64,000 bases of DNA from Manis javanica (Eukaryota > Chordata > Mammalia > Pholidota > Manidae): the NCBI RefSeq assembly GCF_040802235.1, contig NC_133170.1:43657501-43721500 (forward strand), read 5' to 3'. The translations under genes and the position numbers were made by a program. Positions 1-11,165 of this stretch are shown here, one piece after another. The notes beneath the pieces were generated by a model. That model saw only the letters and a list, made by a program, of their open reading frames with translations, did no database searches and had not been told where the DNA came from. Within the stretch, counting starts at the first letter, position 1, and every line of letters begins with the position of its first letter.

Positions 1-400
1 CGGGTCCCCCAAGCCTGGGGCACGGTCTCTGCTCGCCCGCCAACAACAGCAGCCACATTCGAAATTCTCCGCCGCGCTTGCCCATTGGCTGGCTGAGGGG
101 CAGTCACGTGTCACGTCAGCGCGGCCGCGACGCTAGTCGAGTCCCGCCCCGCCGGGCGGCCTCCTGTGACGCGCTCGCCCCACAAATCCACATCCGGGCA
201 TCCACCGTCCGTCTCCCGCCTCTCCGGGGGCGGAGTCAGTCATCCGGCCGCGCTGACCCGCCGGCCTTCTCCAGTTTGGAGTCGTTGGCGTTTAGGGGTG
301 GAGTCCTAGACCTCTGGCGGAGCGTATTTTTGGGTCTTCAAAAGCTTCCGGCTTTTTCAGTCTTGTGGCTTCCAATTTTCTAAGGTGTGCTCACGGGCTC
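1..400. promoter_or_regulatory. CpG-island promoter, gene unknown
   Basis: The first 300 bases are GC-rich with many CpGs and then fall to AT-rich sequence. A CCAAT-type box (ATTGG, 84-88), an E-box CACGTG (105-110) directly followed by a CRE-like half site (ACGTCA, 113-118), and a GC box (GGGGGCGGAG around 226-234) cluster within 160 bases. I see no TATA box. This is the usual make-up of a housekeeping, possibly bidirectional, mammalian promoter. No exon or start codon downstream is convincing, so the transcript and even its direction are unknown; it may run left, out of the window. Confidence 0.6.
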
Positions 401-779
401 CCTCTGGTGAGGAGAATCTCCGTGGTTCGTTGCCCGCCCAGACCGACCCTTCTGCAGCACGAAGGCAGCTTTCCGGGATACTAAGATAGGGAGCAAGTTT
501 TGGATTAACGGGATATTATCAGGGAAGTTACAGATATCTGAAATGTTCTTTCCCTTTGCTCAATTACCTGGCTTTAGCAGCAGGAAATGGCCTCAGCGTC
601 CACCCAGACACCCCTCCAGAACTCTGTGGAATCCTTACTGAGCCTTTATTCTCCCTTACCGTTTCCGTGTGCCGTCAGGCCATTCAGTCCCATTAAATTC
701 TCCTAAGTGTTTCTCACGTCCAAACACCACTATGTGCCACCCTCTAATCCAGCCATCTGCTTAATCCTTTCTATAAACT

Positions 780-1240
780 CTACCAGTACCTATTCTGACG
801 GCAGCCTCTCCACTTAGGTTCTTCATAGAGTGATAAAAGCAAATAGGATTGAATATGAAACTCTTCAGTGGCTGCTTCTGCACTGAAGATGAAGTTCGCA
901 TTCTCTAAGGTATTTTTGGTCCTTAAAGAACACATGGCTCCTGTTTCTATCCCTAAGGAATGTTCTTTAATTTCCTTGTATGTCCTCTTGCTGCTTTTGC
1001 CCATGCCGTTCTGTTTGTCAAGATCAGTCTCTCCTTCCCCTGAGCCCACTTACTCTTCATGATGCAGCTCTTAAGAAGTGAATACTTCCAAAAAGCCTTA
1101 TCTGTCCTCAGAGCCCCCTCAGTAGGCTGCTTTGTACTTCCTGGGTGCCATGCACTTTCCCCTTGATAGTCCTGGTGGCACTGACTTGTTGTCATTCATT
1201 GCCAGATTATTCAAGTTGCATAAAGGTAGAAGCTATATCT
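780..1240 (+). repeat. L2-like LINE remnant
   Basis: The order of motifs fits a mammalian L2 3' end: a 'cttcagtggctgcttctgc' block, a 'ctttctgtt..cc' block, then 'cactttccccttgatagt' and a '..agaagctatatct' close. It is heavily diverged. Bases 400-780 and 1241-1560 show nothing I can name. Confidence 0.4.
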
Positions 1241-1669
1241 AACTGTTCATAGTTAAAATGTAAGCATCTGTTTAGCAATTTGAATTAAATCAGCAAATAT
1301 TCTCTGGAATGATAAAATAATGAATAAAAGAAACCTAAACAATTGCTTTGAATTTAGGCATTCAATTCATTGTGAAGGCTTTTTTTTAGGATAACGAACA
1401 TTTACATTCTCACCCTAGTCCAGCCCTCACCTCAGGCCTCCCTGAGGTGCAAGAGATTAAAACATCCTTCTCCAGCCAATAACAACTTGTTTTCCAGGTT
1501 TATCCACCAGATCACCTCCATTAGCCCTCAGTTTACTACCACTGGGTAGTGTGACTCGTCTGTGCAGAAGCATCTAGAAGAAAGGAACAGGTTTTTTACT
1601 ATTATTGCTTGAGGCCAGAGTGTGTGAAGTGGAAAGGGAGAGCAGTGCTAGCTTCATGGATATGTGACC

Positions 1670-2010
1670 TGTACTGTGAAAGGCTCTGCACATGGTTTAA
1701 TGCTCTGTTTTTGCCATCTTGGTATGTTCAATAATTTGTCTTTGAACTTTTGATTTGTAAGTGAAATCTGATGAGAATGGAGCATGCATATAATCAGATG
1801 AGATACATGCAATAAGTGTGTCCATTCATGTCTCTTGTTGCTCCATTTCCATAATGTTCAGGATGCTCACTAATGGCTTCTGTGACACACTATGTACTCA
1901 GAGCCGCATGCTCAGAAGGGCTTCACACTTGGTTTAATGCTATGCTGACATCTTGAAATTTTTAACAATTTTATCTTTGAGATTGTGTACTCATTTAGAA
2001 TCTCACTGAC
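1670..2010. repeat. Two related ~90-bp copies, old repeat
   Basis: Two direct, diverged copies share 'tggtttaatgct' followed by a '..atctt.. aa..ttt.tctttga' stretch (about 1690-1760 and 1930-1990). They look like parts of an old interspersed repeat that I cannot name. 2010-2620 is AT-rich without recognisable content. Confidence 0.3.
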
Positions 2011-2629
2011 CTTTCATGCTTCTTAGTCTAGACTTTAAAAAATCCAAGATTCTTTTTTACCAGACTATTTTAAGAAACTAAAGCTGACTTTATGGAGCCA
2101 GTAAAGCCCCTTGGATATCAGCAAAACTTTAACTGAAAAACCACATTTAAATATATGCATGAAATCATTATTCTTGCTGTGCTTATGTAAATAACCAGAC
2201 CAAATTAAATGAGAACAATTTTACAAACAAATTAGTGTTATACGATTATTTTTGGTAAAACAGGATGGCTATAGAGAGAGAGATTGTATTTCAGTAGAAA
2301 AGTGTAGAGCACCCATGATCAGATTCTAGTTCTGCTCATTGTCTTTGAGGTTTTGTTATCTACTGCAAACTGGACTGGATGCTGAATTCTTCTAGATTCT
2401 CTAATATCTATCTGGCCACAACTTTCCAAACTCACATTTCTAACTTTCTCCCAACCTTTTAACTTGTAATCACTAAATCTAAAACTATCATTTTCCCTAC
2501 ATCCTAATTAGCTAAAGATCTAAAAAATTTTCCATGATTCACTTTCAACAATGTGCCTTATATATTAAAAACTAGACACTTAGTTTATTGAAAAATACAC
2601 CAATGAAGTATTGCACTTGAATCTTATTA

Positions 2630-3480
2630 GAAGACACCTTATCTATTGCAAAAATCTCAACAATTGCAACAAAATTCTATAAACACTTTAGCCAGAATTG
2701 CATTAGACCATGATGTAGCTTTAGACTATTTATTACTAGCTGAACAAGAAAGAATAAGCATGATTATTAATACATCATGCTGTGCCTATGTAAATAACTC
2801 AGGAAAAAAATTGAAACCCAATAATATTATCCCCCTAAATGCAGAGTAGTTTGGAAAAGCAAAATCTCAATCTGATTATAACCCGTTTGATCTTTTTAGT
2901 TGGTTAAGTTTGGGGGAATGGGCACCTTGGCTTGGGGGTATTTTTTAGACAGTTGGTCATATTAGTCATATTGTTAATATCCCCTATGTGTTGTAGTCTC
3001 TCAAGAGTCTTAAATGCTTGTCAGCAACCACTGATGCATCAGATAATCTCTATCAGAAGTGAACAGCAAAAACTTGTGAACTTGAATTGTTCTAAGAATC
3101 TGCTGAAATACTGGTTTGCGATCCTCCAAGGATCATGAAAAGAGAAACAATGTGGTGACCAAGAGTAATGTTAATAATTGGTCACACTTTCAGTTCAATG
3201 GACAGAATAACCAATAGGGGGGATTGTTAAAGAAAAACCAGAATGGCCACAGTTTGAATATACCCTTAGACCAAACACTCACAACTATTTAACCAAAATG
3301 GTCCTGATTTTCCTGAAATGCTCACTCTGACTGTAAATAAAACTTAAACTTTCTTCATGTTAGTGTGATTTTACAGCTTCCTAGCTAATCCGCTGCAAAT
3401 AAATAAGTTAAACAGTTCTACTACTCTAAAAAAAAAATCTATGTTTCCAATGACAATAAAAAAGAAGCAATACCAGCATT
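2630..3480 (+). mobile_element. Endogenous retrovirus remnant: env TM piece and LTR start
   Basis: The frame from 2646 to 2849 reads like the transmembrane subunit of a gammaretrovirus-like envelope: a QQNS..TLA..ALDYLLLAEQ stretch leading into the disulfide-loop region ending NTSCCAYVN. The first cysteine expected in the CX6CC motif is a serine here. A stop follows after 68 codons, and later frames are broken. A polypurine tract (AATAGGGGGGAT, to 3224) precedes a TG (3225) that may begin a 3' LTR; an AATAAA lies near 3340. The tail near 3480 joins a LINE-1 5' UTR. This is a non-coding fossil; gag and pol are absent from the window. Confidence 0.6.
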
Positions 3481-3484
3481 TGAA

Positions 3485-4310
3485 AAAAGATGGTGGTGTG
3501 AGAGGTGAGACAGAGACCTTCTCCAAAAACCACATGTAATACGAAAATATAGTTAATGCAACTAATCCTAAAAGAGCAATAGGAAAGAAGGCTGCGCCAG
3601 ATTGCATACACCTGGAGAAAAGAGCAGACCTCACAAACAGGGTAATGTACCAAAGCCGTGAACAGACAGGACCCAAACCCTTACCCCACCCCAGCTCACC
3701 AGCGGAAGGAAGAGAAATGAAGCAGGGAGGGGGTGGAAGCCTAGGATTACAGCCCTGGAGATCTGCTCTGGGAGCATGAACATACATTGCATGGTGCTCT
3801 GGAGTTTTGTGGGGTTGAAAAGCTAAGACAGGTGGAATATGTGGAGAGACTGAGATTCCAGCCACTTGTGGAAAACAGGGATCCACATCCCGCTGCTCTG
3901 GGACAAAAGAAAGGCTGCAAGTCTGAGAGACTTCCTAACAGCGAGAGGGCTGCTAAAGGGGCAAGGATTACACACAGCTTGCTGCTCAAGACAAAGTACA
4001 TGTAGACAAATTGTCCAAGCGCACTCTGCCCAGCAGGTTGGGAACTTTCAGAAGCTTCAGGTACTCCACCCCTCTAGCTGGCTATGGAGCTCCAAGGCCT
4101 CCCTCTGTGATACACAGACTGCTGCTCCTTCCTCCTGGACAGTCTGCACCTGGCTCGCAAACTGCCAAAACCTGCCTTGGCATCAGGCCAGCCAGAGGAA
4201 AGCCCCGCCTATAGCAGTTACAAACACAAGCATGAATTTGATGGCTACTTGAATAATAGTGAAACACAGCCCTTCTCCCTGCAGAATCCCTCTGAGGGGA
4301 CAGTTTGTGG
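3485..4310 (+). mobile_element. Old LINE-1 5' UTR fragment
   Basis: It begins with 'gatggtg..tgtgagaggtgag' and runs colinear with a second copy at 55285-56200 (shared blocks: 'acctggagaaaag', 'acattgcatggtg', 'gctaagacagg', 'gccagccagagg'). The second copy continues into a LINE-1 ORF1, which identifies both as 5' UTRs of one old LINE-1 subfamily. Long open frames on the minus strand here (3371-3886) are chance frames in this GC-richer repeat. The end near 4283-4310 resembles the LTR-like repeat at 6366. Confidence 0.6.
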
Positions 4311-5840
4311 CACTTTGATGTGACTCCCAGAACTACACATTATGCTCATCATGCCGTATCATGACACCCCAAGTGTATACAACATTTGTGCCACCTTAGC
4401 TGAGGAAGGAAGGTAAGCTCCACTCCACTGCTTCTCCACCCTCTTCCTAATACTTCATATTCATTTAATTTCACTTTTTCCCCCCTTGAACTATTTGCCA
4501 TAATAAATTTTTTTGTTATTTTTAAATTTGTGAACTCAGTAGTTTTTCCTGTGCTGGGTCCCTTCCCTTTCTAGAACACTTGCCCTTCCTTTACTCAGTT
4601 TGGAAACTGTAAGGCTAAAGTAAGGACGTGGACCTGGAGGAAAGGTGCCAAAGGTGCTACTCAAATTGCTTTTAGGCGAACCAGAGTGCTCACTGTTTGC
4701 TAATCATCAAAAATGTGTGATCATGGCCCTGTCATCCTCGTTTCCTACCTTTGTGGGAAAGCCAGCAATCTGGATTTCAACGAGCCCTCCAAGTAATGAT
4801 GATGCAGATAGTCCATGTTCCAGATTGAGCCAGGTACTGACCTAGGCCCTAAGTGACAGCTCACCAAAGTCCCCACATACGTCAAAAGATTTAAAATTTT
4901 GTATGGGATTCTGGGTCAAAACTCTGGGTAGTAATAAGCAGTATTTTCCCTGCATGTATTTCTCAAGAGCTAGAAGGTAGCTTCTGGAAAATTTGAGAAT
5001 TTCAGATTCATGGATGCATGTCTTTCTTGCCCTAAAAGGATTCATTTTAGAGACTGAGAAACTGCCCCTGACTATGATAGGCCTGCCCAGACCCTCCCTG
5101 AACCAATCGCCTTTATGATCCCAGGGATATGGGAGGTAACAGGGCTTCCTGGCAGCAATTTGCACCTTACCTGAGAGAGAGCTGGCAATGAATGGTCTTC
5201 TCAGCAGCCCCAGGAGAGGGGGGCTGCCCTCAGATGCCTCTTAGAAAAACCGAGCCTCATAGAATCAAGCTAAGTGTTTGAGCCATGATATGGATCTGGG
5301 TTTGCCCAAGGTTGGGGTGTGGGGAGAGGGGAGAAAAGTAAAACAAAACCACTCCTGAAAAATGCTCTCCCTGAGGGAAATAGTACCTTTGTTTTAAATC
5401 CACACTAAGTTTGTTATTAGATACTTTCTTAGAAGCTGATTTTCATAAGGTGGAGGACAAATGAAAGTTTATGGGTAAAGAAATGGCAGTTGGTGGAGGG
5501 AAGTGGGGTGTTGGGGTAAAGGGTTCAAAACACAAGCTCAGGCAGTTGCTTGGAGTAGTGTCTGAATCATTGAGAATTGATATATTTAAACTTCAGAAAG
5601 ACTGCTTGCATGAAGTGTTAGGGGAAAAAAGTAGAAAGGAAAAGAATAATGTGACTTAAGTGAGGAGAAATTACCTCTATCTTTAAGGAATAGGAGAAGA
5701 AAGGGCCTGTGGAGAAAGATCTTCATGTGTTAAGCATTTGTTACCAGGATGAACATGGGAAGAAATGGTGACCTTTGTACCGGTTTCCACAATCCCTCAA
5801 TATCAAAGCTTCACCTCCTAGGAGTGGGGTACATGTGCAG
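4311..5840. other. Stretch without recognised genes
   Basis: No exon with convincing splice sites, no known protein similarity and no clear repeat family. Short open frames here are of random length for the base composition. Confidence 0.4.
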
Positions 5841-5844
5841 GGTA

Positions 5845-5935
5845 AGTACTGTGTGTTAGACACATTACCAAGTGTGTTTCCAGTCACATATTTTCATGAG
5901 AGCAACAGTTCCTACGAGGTATGTCTTAGTTCCCT
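5845..5935 (-). repeat. MIR-like SINE fragment
   Basis: The words 'tgtgttagacacattacca', 'cacatattttcatgagagcaacagttcctacgagg' correspond to the antisense middle of MIR (size/decrease block followed by the 'ctcacaacaaccctatgaggta' block). Diverged. Confidence 0.5.
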
Positions 5936-6165
5936 ACAGCTGCTGTAACAAATCATCACAAACTCCATGACTTAAAACAAAACACTCTTATGCTCTCACA
6001 GTTTTTAAGGTCAGGTATTCTAAAACCAGTTTCACTGGGCTCATATCAGGAATTGGAAAGACTGCGCTCCCTCCCAGAGGCTCTAGGGGAAAGTCCATTT
6101 CCTTGCTGTGGATAAAATGAGAGTTTCTGTGGCCAGGATTCTCACCTGGCCCTGGTTGACTAGCT
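5925..6165 (+). repeat. Old mammalian interspersed repeat
   Basis: The text 'gctgtaacaaatcatcacaaact', 'gacttaaaacaaaaca', 'ctcacagttttt' and 'ggtcaggtattc' matches the well-known 'taacaaa..accacaaact..cttaaaacaac' motif of old mammalian repeats. I cannot assign the subfamily with confidence. Confidence 0.45.
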
Positions 6166-6189
6166 CACTGCACACATGTGGGTAATACA

Positions 6190-6545
6190 TTGCTATTGAC
6201 TCTATATAAAGAGCTACACCCAGTGCTCTGGGCGCAACATGGTGGCAGGGCTGCAAGGCTGCAGATGAGCAGAGCAGAGGCTGTAGTGGTGGCAGCACTG
6301 AGGAGAGAGGCCCAGAGGACAGCTGTGTGGACAGAGAGGCCCAGAGGCAAAGACCAGCTTGCTCCATGCAGAATCGCTCTGAGTAAATGGAATTTTAGTG
6401 ATTGACCTGCCACTGTGGTAATAAAGTAGCATATAAACCTTACATGCCAAGAACGTTCTATTGTCATTTTCTTTGTTCACGCTGAATCCATAGCAAACTT
6501 GCCGGGGGCTAAAGCCCATTGGCAAGACACTTGCCTTTTCTAGAT
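6190..6545 (+). mobile_element. LTR-like element with TATA, AATAAA and terminal hairpin
   Basis: A TATATAAAG box lies near 6203-6211 and an AATAAA signal near 6420, about 215 bases apart, as in the U3/R arrangement of a long terminal repeat. The last 200 bases (6340-6530) are shared with 57025-57215, including 'agcttgct.catgcaga.tcgctctga', 'gaatccatag..aacttgcc' and 'cccattggcaagaca'. The end holds a 29-base inverted repeat (CTTGCC at 6498, GGCAAG at 6521). The 5' border is uncertain, and the family name is unknown to me. Confidence 0.5.
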
Positions 6546-7800
6546 TCCGGTGGCTGCTGGCATTCCTCAGCTTTGCACCACATCAGCCCAACCCCTGCTT
6601 CATCCTCACATTGCCTTTGTCTGCAGCAAAATCACTCTCTGCCTTTCTTTGATAAGAACACTTGTGGTTACATTTAGGGTCCATCCAGACAATCCAGGAT
6701 GAGATCCCCATCATAAGATCCTCAGTGTAATCCCATCTGTGAAATCCTGTTAGCCATTTAAGGTGGCATCCACTGGCTCTGGGGATTGGGATATGGACAT
6801 TTTGGGGCAAGGGTGTTTTCACAGTTGTCCCCAGGTGGTGTGTTAGGGAGCTCCCATCTAAGGCTGAGAGGAGTAGCCCTTCCTGGATCTGCAATTGCTG
6901 GCACTTTCCTGCTATTATCCCTGTCACTACACAGTTTAAGATTCCCTGTGCTAGTGTCATTGTCACAGTTATCTTTAGGTTTCTAAGACAGCAAGCAAGA
7001 TGTTACAGTTGATTAAAACATTGCATATCCCCCTGTAATGGAGAATCTCAGATTGCTTTTGAAACTTGATAGACTCAGTCTCCAAGTCACAAGACCAAAT
7101 GGTGTGTAATTGTTACAAGATACTCTGCTTTCTTTGCTAAGTGGGTGGTCTCTTCTCCAGGTACTAAGTCATGGCGCAATTGGTTTTCATAAAACGGATT
7201 CTCTAATTCTGCTTCCTGCAACCATCAGTGAAGGAATTTTGAAAGTTTGTGGTGAGGAAACATTTAGGCATTTGAGATTTGTAAGGGTGAACATAACAAT
7301 TTGAGAGCAGGGTCCAACTGGACAAAAGAAAAAATGTTCTCATGTTAATAACAAATTGTCAGGGATTCACTAGGGCCAAGACTTCTGGGACTGAGTTGCT
7401 GGGAAGATGATGGTTTTGTGATGAGTCGCCTGGTGGTAATTAGTGGGAATTCACCTCCTTCGACTTAGGTGGGGAAGTAAGGGGGAACCCCCCTGGTCAA
7501 AAAGTAAAATAAAAGGCTATAGCTTCTTACCACTGGAGGTGAGTGTGTATGCAGATGGCAGAGCAGAGAGTCTGCATTTTCTGGAAGCTTGTACGGTCCT
7601 GTCTAGTCTAGTGAGAGGAGAAATAGCCAGAGAGTCTCAGCAGGTGAAATAGCAGCCAAGCCCAGGTGTCCATGCTCTTGCTTCTGGCTGCCCAGATGAA
7701 GACTGACTTTCTGATACCAATTGAGATTAGTCCTGGCTGTACAAAAGCTGGCAAATCGGATCCCAAAATTAGTTAAAAATGCTCTGATTAAAGCTAATCA
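6546..7800. other. No recognised gene; possible further repeat sequence
   Basis: Composition is mixed and short open frames occur on both strands. I recognise no domain. 6560-7060 may be internal sequence linked to the preceding LTR-like element, but no gag or pol motif is visible. Confidence 0.3.
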
Positions 7801-7839
7801 CTCTCTTATTTTTCTAGTATGACGGTGATGCCTAAAAAT

Positions 7840-8095
7840 CAACAATCGGACACAGTGAGACTGAGGCCCAGCGCCAGTCAGGGGGAGAGGGTGCAGCACG
7901 AGGCCCCCAGAAAGATGGAGAAGCAGCTGCAGAAGGACGAGCAGGTCTCCCGGGCCACGCGCCGCCTGCCGCTGCTGGGTGCGGGAGAATCTGGCAAAAG
8001 CACCACTGTGAAGCAAATGAGGATCCTGCCTGTTAATGGGGTTAATGAAGAGGGCGGCGAAGAAGACCCGCAGGCTGCAAGGAGCAACTGCGAAG
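7840..8095 (+). pseudogene. Truncated GNAS (G-protein alpha-s) retrocopy
   Basis: The plus-strand frame reads [20 protein letters not shown], then the P-loop GAGESGKST (residues about 55-63 of the local frame), then [26 protein letters not shown]. This is the N-terminal part of Galpha-s. The [14 protein letters not shown] segment comes from the alternatively spliced exon 3 of the long isoform, and the sequence crosses the normal exon 1/2/3 borders with no intron, so it was copied from a spliced mRNA. The conserved N-terminal Met-Gly acylation site is not recognisable, several residues differ (T for I after GKST, P for H in RILHVNG), and similarity ends near 8095. No switch regions follow, so it cannot act as a GTPase. 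Confidence 0.85.
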
Positions 8096-8424
8096 GAATA
8101 TATTACCCCAGATGATGGCCGCAGCTTCTCATCTTCCCAGCTATGTCCTGTCACACTTTGCATGCTGGAATTACCCCGTCTTAGAAACTTCTAATAAGAA
8201 CTATTCTGTTCTGGGGACAGGGGGATGGGGCCCTGCCACCAAACTTCTAAAGGTAACTGAAAAAAACAAAAAACAAAAGAAAAAAACCTTATAAAACACA
8301 CACACACAAAAAAACCCCAAAGTGAAATTCCTAACTGGCAAAAATGTAGTGTACTGAACAAAAACAACCATCTTCGTAACGTGATTGACAGCTTACTGTA
8401 CCAAAAGGGGGCATTTAAGAAATA

Positions 8425-8500
8425 TGACAAGTCCTTATTGAACAGCCTACTGTGTGCTAGATGCTGTGCTAAACCCTTGAGCCCTAACAACTTGCCTGCA
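8425..8500 (-). repeat. MIR-like SINE fragment
   Basis: 'ttattgaacagcctactgtgtgctagatgctgtgctaaaccct' is the antisense MIR/L2 'ttattgagcacctactatgtgccaggcactgtgctaagc' block. Confidence 0.6.
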
Positions 8501-8585
8501 CGTCTGTGAATCTGTTGTAAAAGTAAATATAAGTATGTGTATCAACATATGTGATAAATAAAAATTCTCTGCATGTCTCAGCAAA

Positions 8586-8637
<52 letters not shown>
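8586..8637. repeat. (AAT)17 microsatellite
   Basis: Seventeen uninterrupted AAT units within AT-rich sequence. It gives a poly-leucine frame on the minus strand that is not a gene. Confidence 0.95.
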
Positions 8638-8639
8638 TC

Positions 8640-9790
8640 AGGATTGTTGAAGTAAAAGCCATTCCCGATTCACATATATAGTCTCATAATTGTAGAGACA
8701 AATTGGCATTTTTCAAGGGTATGGCAGTCTCTCTAGCTATTCCACAGTGAATCTAAAATCATTCTTTAAGAGGAATGTCTAAATTCCAACTTGGAGTGAT
8801 TTTTTTTCTTCAGAACAAATATATTTTGTAAAAATAGTAAAATATTTTGAACACTGAATGTGTTCTACTTAAGGACTCTGAAATTAAAGGTTGAAATTCC
8901 TGCCTATTTTAGGATTACTTCAAAAAATGTATTTCAACCTTATATAAGGCAAAGTTTGAATATTAATTTTGAATATAAATATTTCTCTATTAAGGCCCTA
9001 AAGTTTTAAAACTTAGAGTTTTTTTCTAAGCTGTTCAGCATGCCAATTATTTAGGAATTTTCTTTTGTATACAATAATGGGAAATCACACTTACATGTGA
9101 GCTATTAAGAAATGCATCCAGAAATCAGAGAAGAAAAAAATAGTCAACAGATATTTAAAAGAAAATTAATGCTCATTCTTCTATAGAGATAAATACATAT
9201 GTTGCTATTTTATGTTTCAAAATAAGTATTTTGTGAATGGAATGCTGTCTCTGTTCTTAAGTTTATGAGGACTTGGAAGAGTTTCTGGTTGTCTTCTCCC
9301 CTCTTTTATCTTAATCCTTGAACTGTTACATGGGAGGACAGTTAGCAGAAGATCAGTGAGAAGAAGATCGGTAACTTGCTCTAATAGTAGTTGACGTGGA
9401 GTCAGCTGCCAGATAAAGGAAATGGTTTTTGGACACAGCACACTATAGTTCTGTGCCTGCAATGTGGACCTTTGCATTCTGTTTCACATGATTTGAAAAA
9501 ATGTGTATGCATAAAAAAATGTTTTTGTGGACTTTCCCATTTCCCTCCCCCACACCCCCATTACAAACTTGGAAAGTTTACTTTCCAGTTATGAGTTTGT
9601 ACTCTATGAAGGGTTACAGATAGCTAAACAAAAGGGTGGTTTTATATTTTCATGTACTATGTGAATGTAAAGTACGAAGGTTTTTTTGGATGGAGGCCAA
9701 CGTCATATCCATCTGTAGCCTCAGTTAGGGTTGAGCTGAGACTAAAACATGAACCTGTGTGGTCAGCAGCTCAATGGAACCCAAAAGAAC
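8640..9790. other. AT-rich intergenic stretch
   Basis: No open frame longer than about 90 codons, no splice-flanked exon and no repeat I can name. Confidence 0.4.
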
Positions 9791-9792
9791 AT

Positions 9793-10392
9793 TTTATTTT
9801 ATTATTTTTAAAATTTTGGTATCATTAATCTACATAAGCAACATTATGGTTACTAGACTCCCCTCATTATCAAGTTATCAAGTCCCCACCACATACCCCA
9901 TTACAGTCACTGTCTATCAGTGTAGTAAGATGTTGTAGAATCACTACTTGTGTTCTCTGTGTTGCACAGCCCTCCCCATGCCCCCACCACCTACATTATG
10001 TCTGCTAATCATAATGCCCCTTTTTCCCCCTTATCCCTCCCTTCCCACCCATCCTCCCAAGTCCCTTTCCCTTTGGTAACTGTTAGTCCATTCTTGGATT
10101 CTGTGAGTCTGCTGCTGTTTTGTTCCTTCAGTTTTCTCTTTGTTCTTTTGCTCCACAGATGAGTGAAGTCATTTGATACTTGTCTTTCTCTGCCTGGCTT
10201 ATTTCACTGAGCATAACACCCTCTAGCTCCATCCATGTTGTTGTGAATGGTAGGATTTGTTTTCTTCTTATGCCTGAATGATATTCCATTGTGTATATGT
10301 ACCACATCTTTATCCATTCATCTACTGATGGACACTTAGGTTGCTTCCATTTCTGGACTACTGTAAATAGTGCTGCAAACAAGCATTTCAAC
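9793..10392 (-). mobile_element. 5'-truncated LINE-1 3' end
   Basis: On the minus strand, the frame 10391-10128 reads the C-terminal end of LINE-1 ORF2p ([52 protein letters not shown]). It is followed by a 3' UTR that is purine-rich on that strand and an A-rich tail (T-rich at 9793-9815 on the plus strand). It matches the 3' part of the full-length element at 19200-19760 but lacks the extra 1.8-kb tail, so it belongs to an older subfamily. Confidence 0.9.
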
Positions 10393-10999
10393 TCATCATC
10401 ATGATGATTCTTTTATCTTCTCTCCTAACCCCCTTGGGTAAAGGAAGTACAAAGCATGCATGACATCTTGAATTTGCATTTATGTATCCTACAGGGGATG
10501 GGATGAAGCAAAATCCCCCTAAAAAGAAGAAAATTGGGCTCAAACCATCCTTGGTGTGGCCCTACTCATGACACTTTAATCCAGCTGTCTTCGAGACAGC
10601 AATATCCTGACTTTTGGCACGACTCTAGAACTGAGCAGTATTTTGCCTTCTCCCAAATTATCTGATCTATTTACTTCAAAAAAATGAAAAAAAAAAAAAC
10701 CCTTTTCTGAATGTGTGGCCACTAGAGAGGACAATCAGCTCTGTTTTTTCCTGTCTAGCAGGTCAGATGAGAATTCTAGTATTTGAGCATTGTGTAATTC
10801 AGAACATCTCAACATGAAAATTTGACTTTGAGCCGCATCGAGTAGAGGTTTCTGTGACACTCGAATGGTGATCTGGCTTTGCAACTGCTGTGTTCCTTCC
10901 AGGGTTGAAGAGTCACTGGTTTTAGTTGATCAGAGTAGTGGTGGAAAGGTAAGGCTTGGCTCTGACCTTGGTCTGATTGCACGGATGTGAGCTTGGGCT

Positions 11000-11165
11000 G
11001 CACCACCTCCCGCTAGAAAACTCTTAACAGCGACTTGAACCTCCTAAGCCTCAGTTTCATGTGTAGACATTGAGGAAAACAATATTATGCAGTTCATGTG
11101 GTCAACCTAAGGAGTAATGCTCAGTATTGTGCACTTACAGAGTAAGGACTAAATGATTGGTTTTA
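11000..11165 (+). repeat. MIR SINE fragment
   Basis: 'gcgacttgaacctcctaagcctcagtttcatgtgtagac' is the MIR 'acttaacctctctaagcctcagtttcctcatctgta' block, followed by a diverged 3' half. Confidence 0.6.

Noticed and set aside
3371-3886. 171-codon minus-strand frame
   Set aside because: It lies antisense to an old LINE-1 5' UTR, and related antisense frames appear in the second copy at 55259-55688, so it is a property of the repeat.
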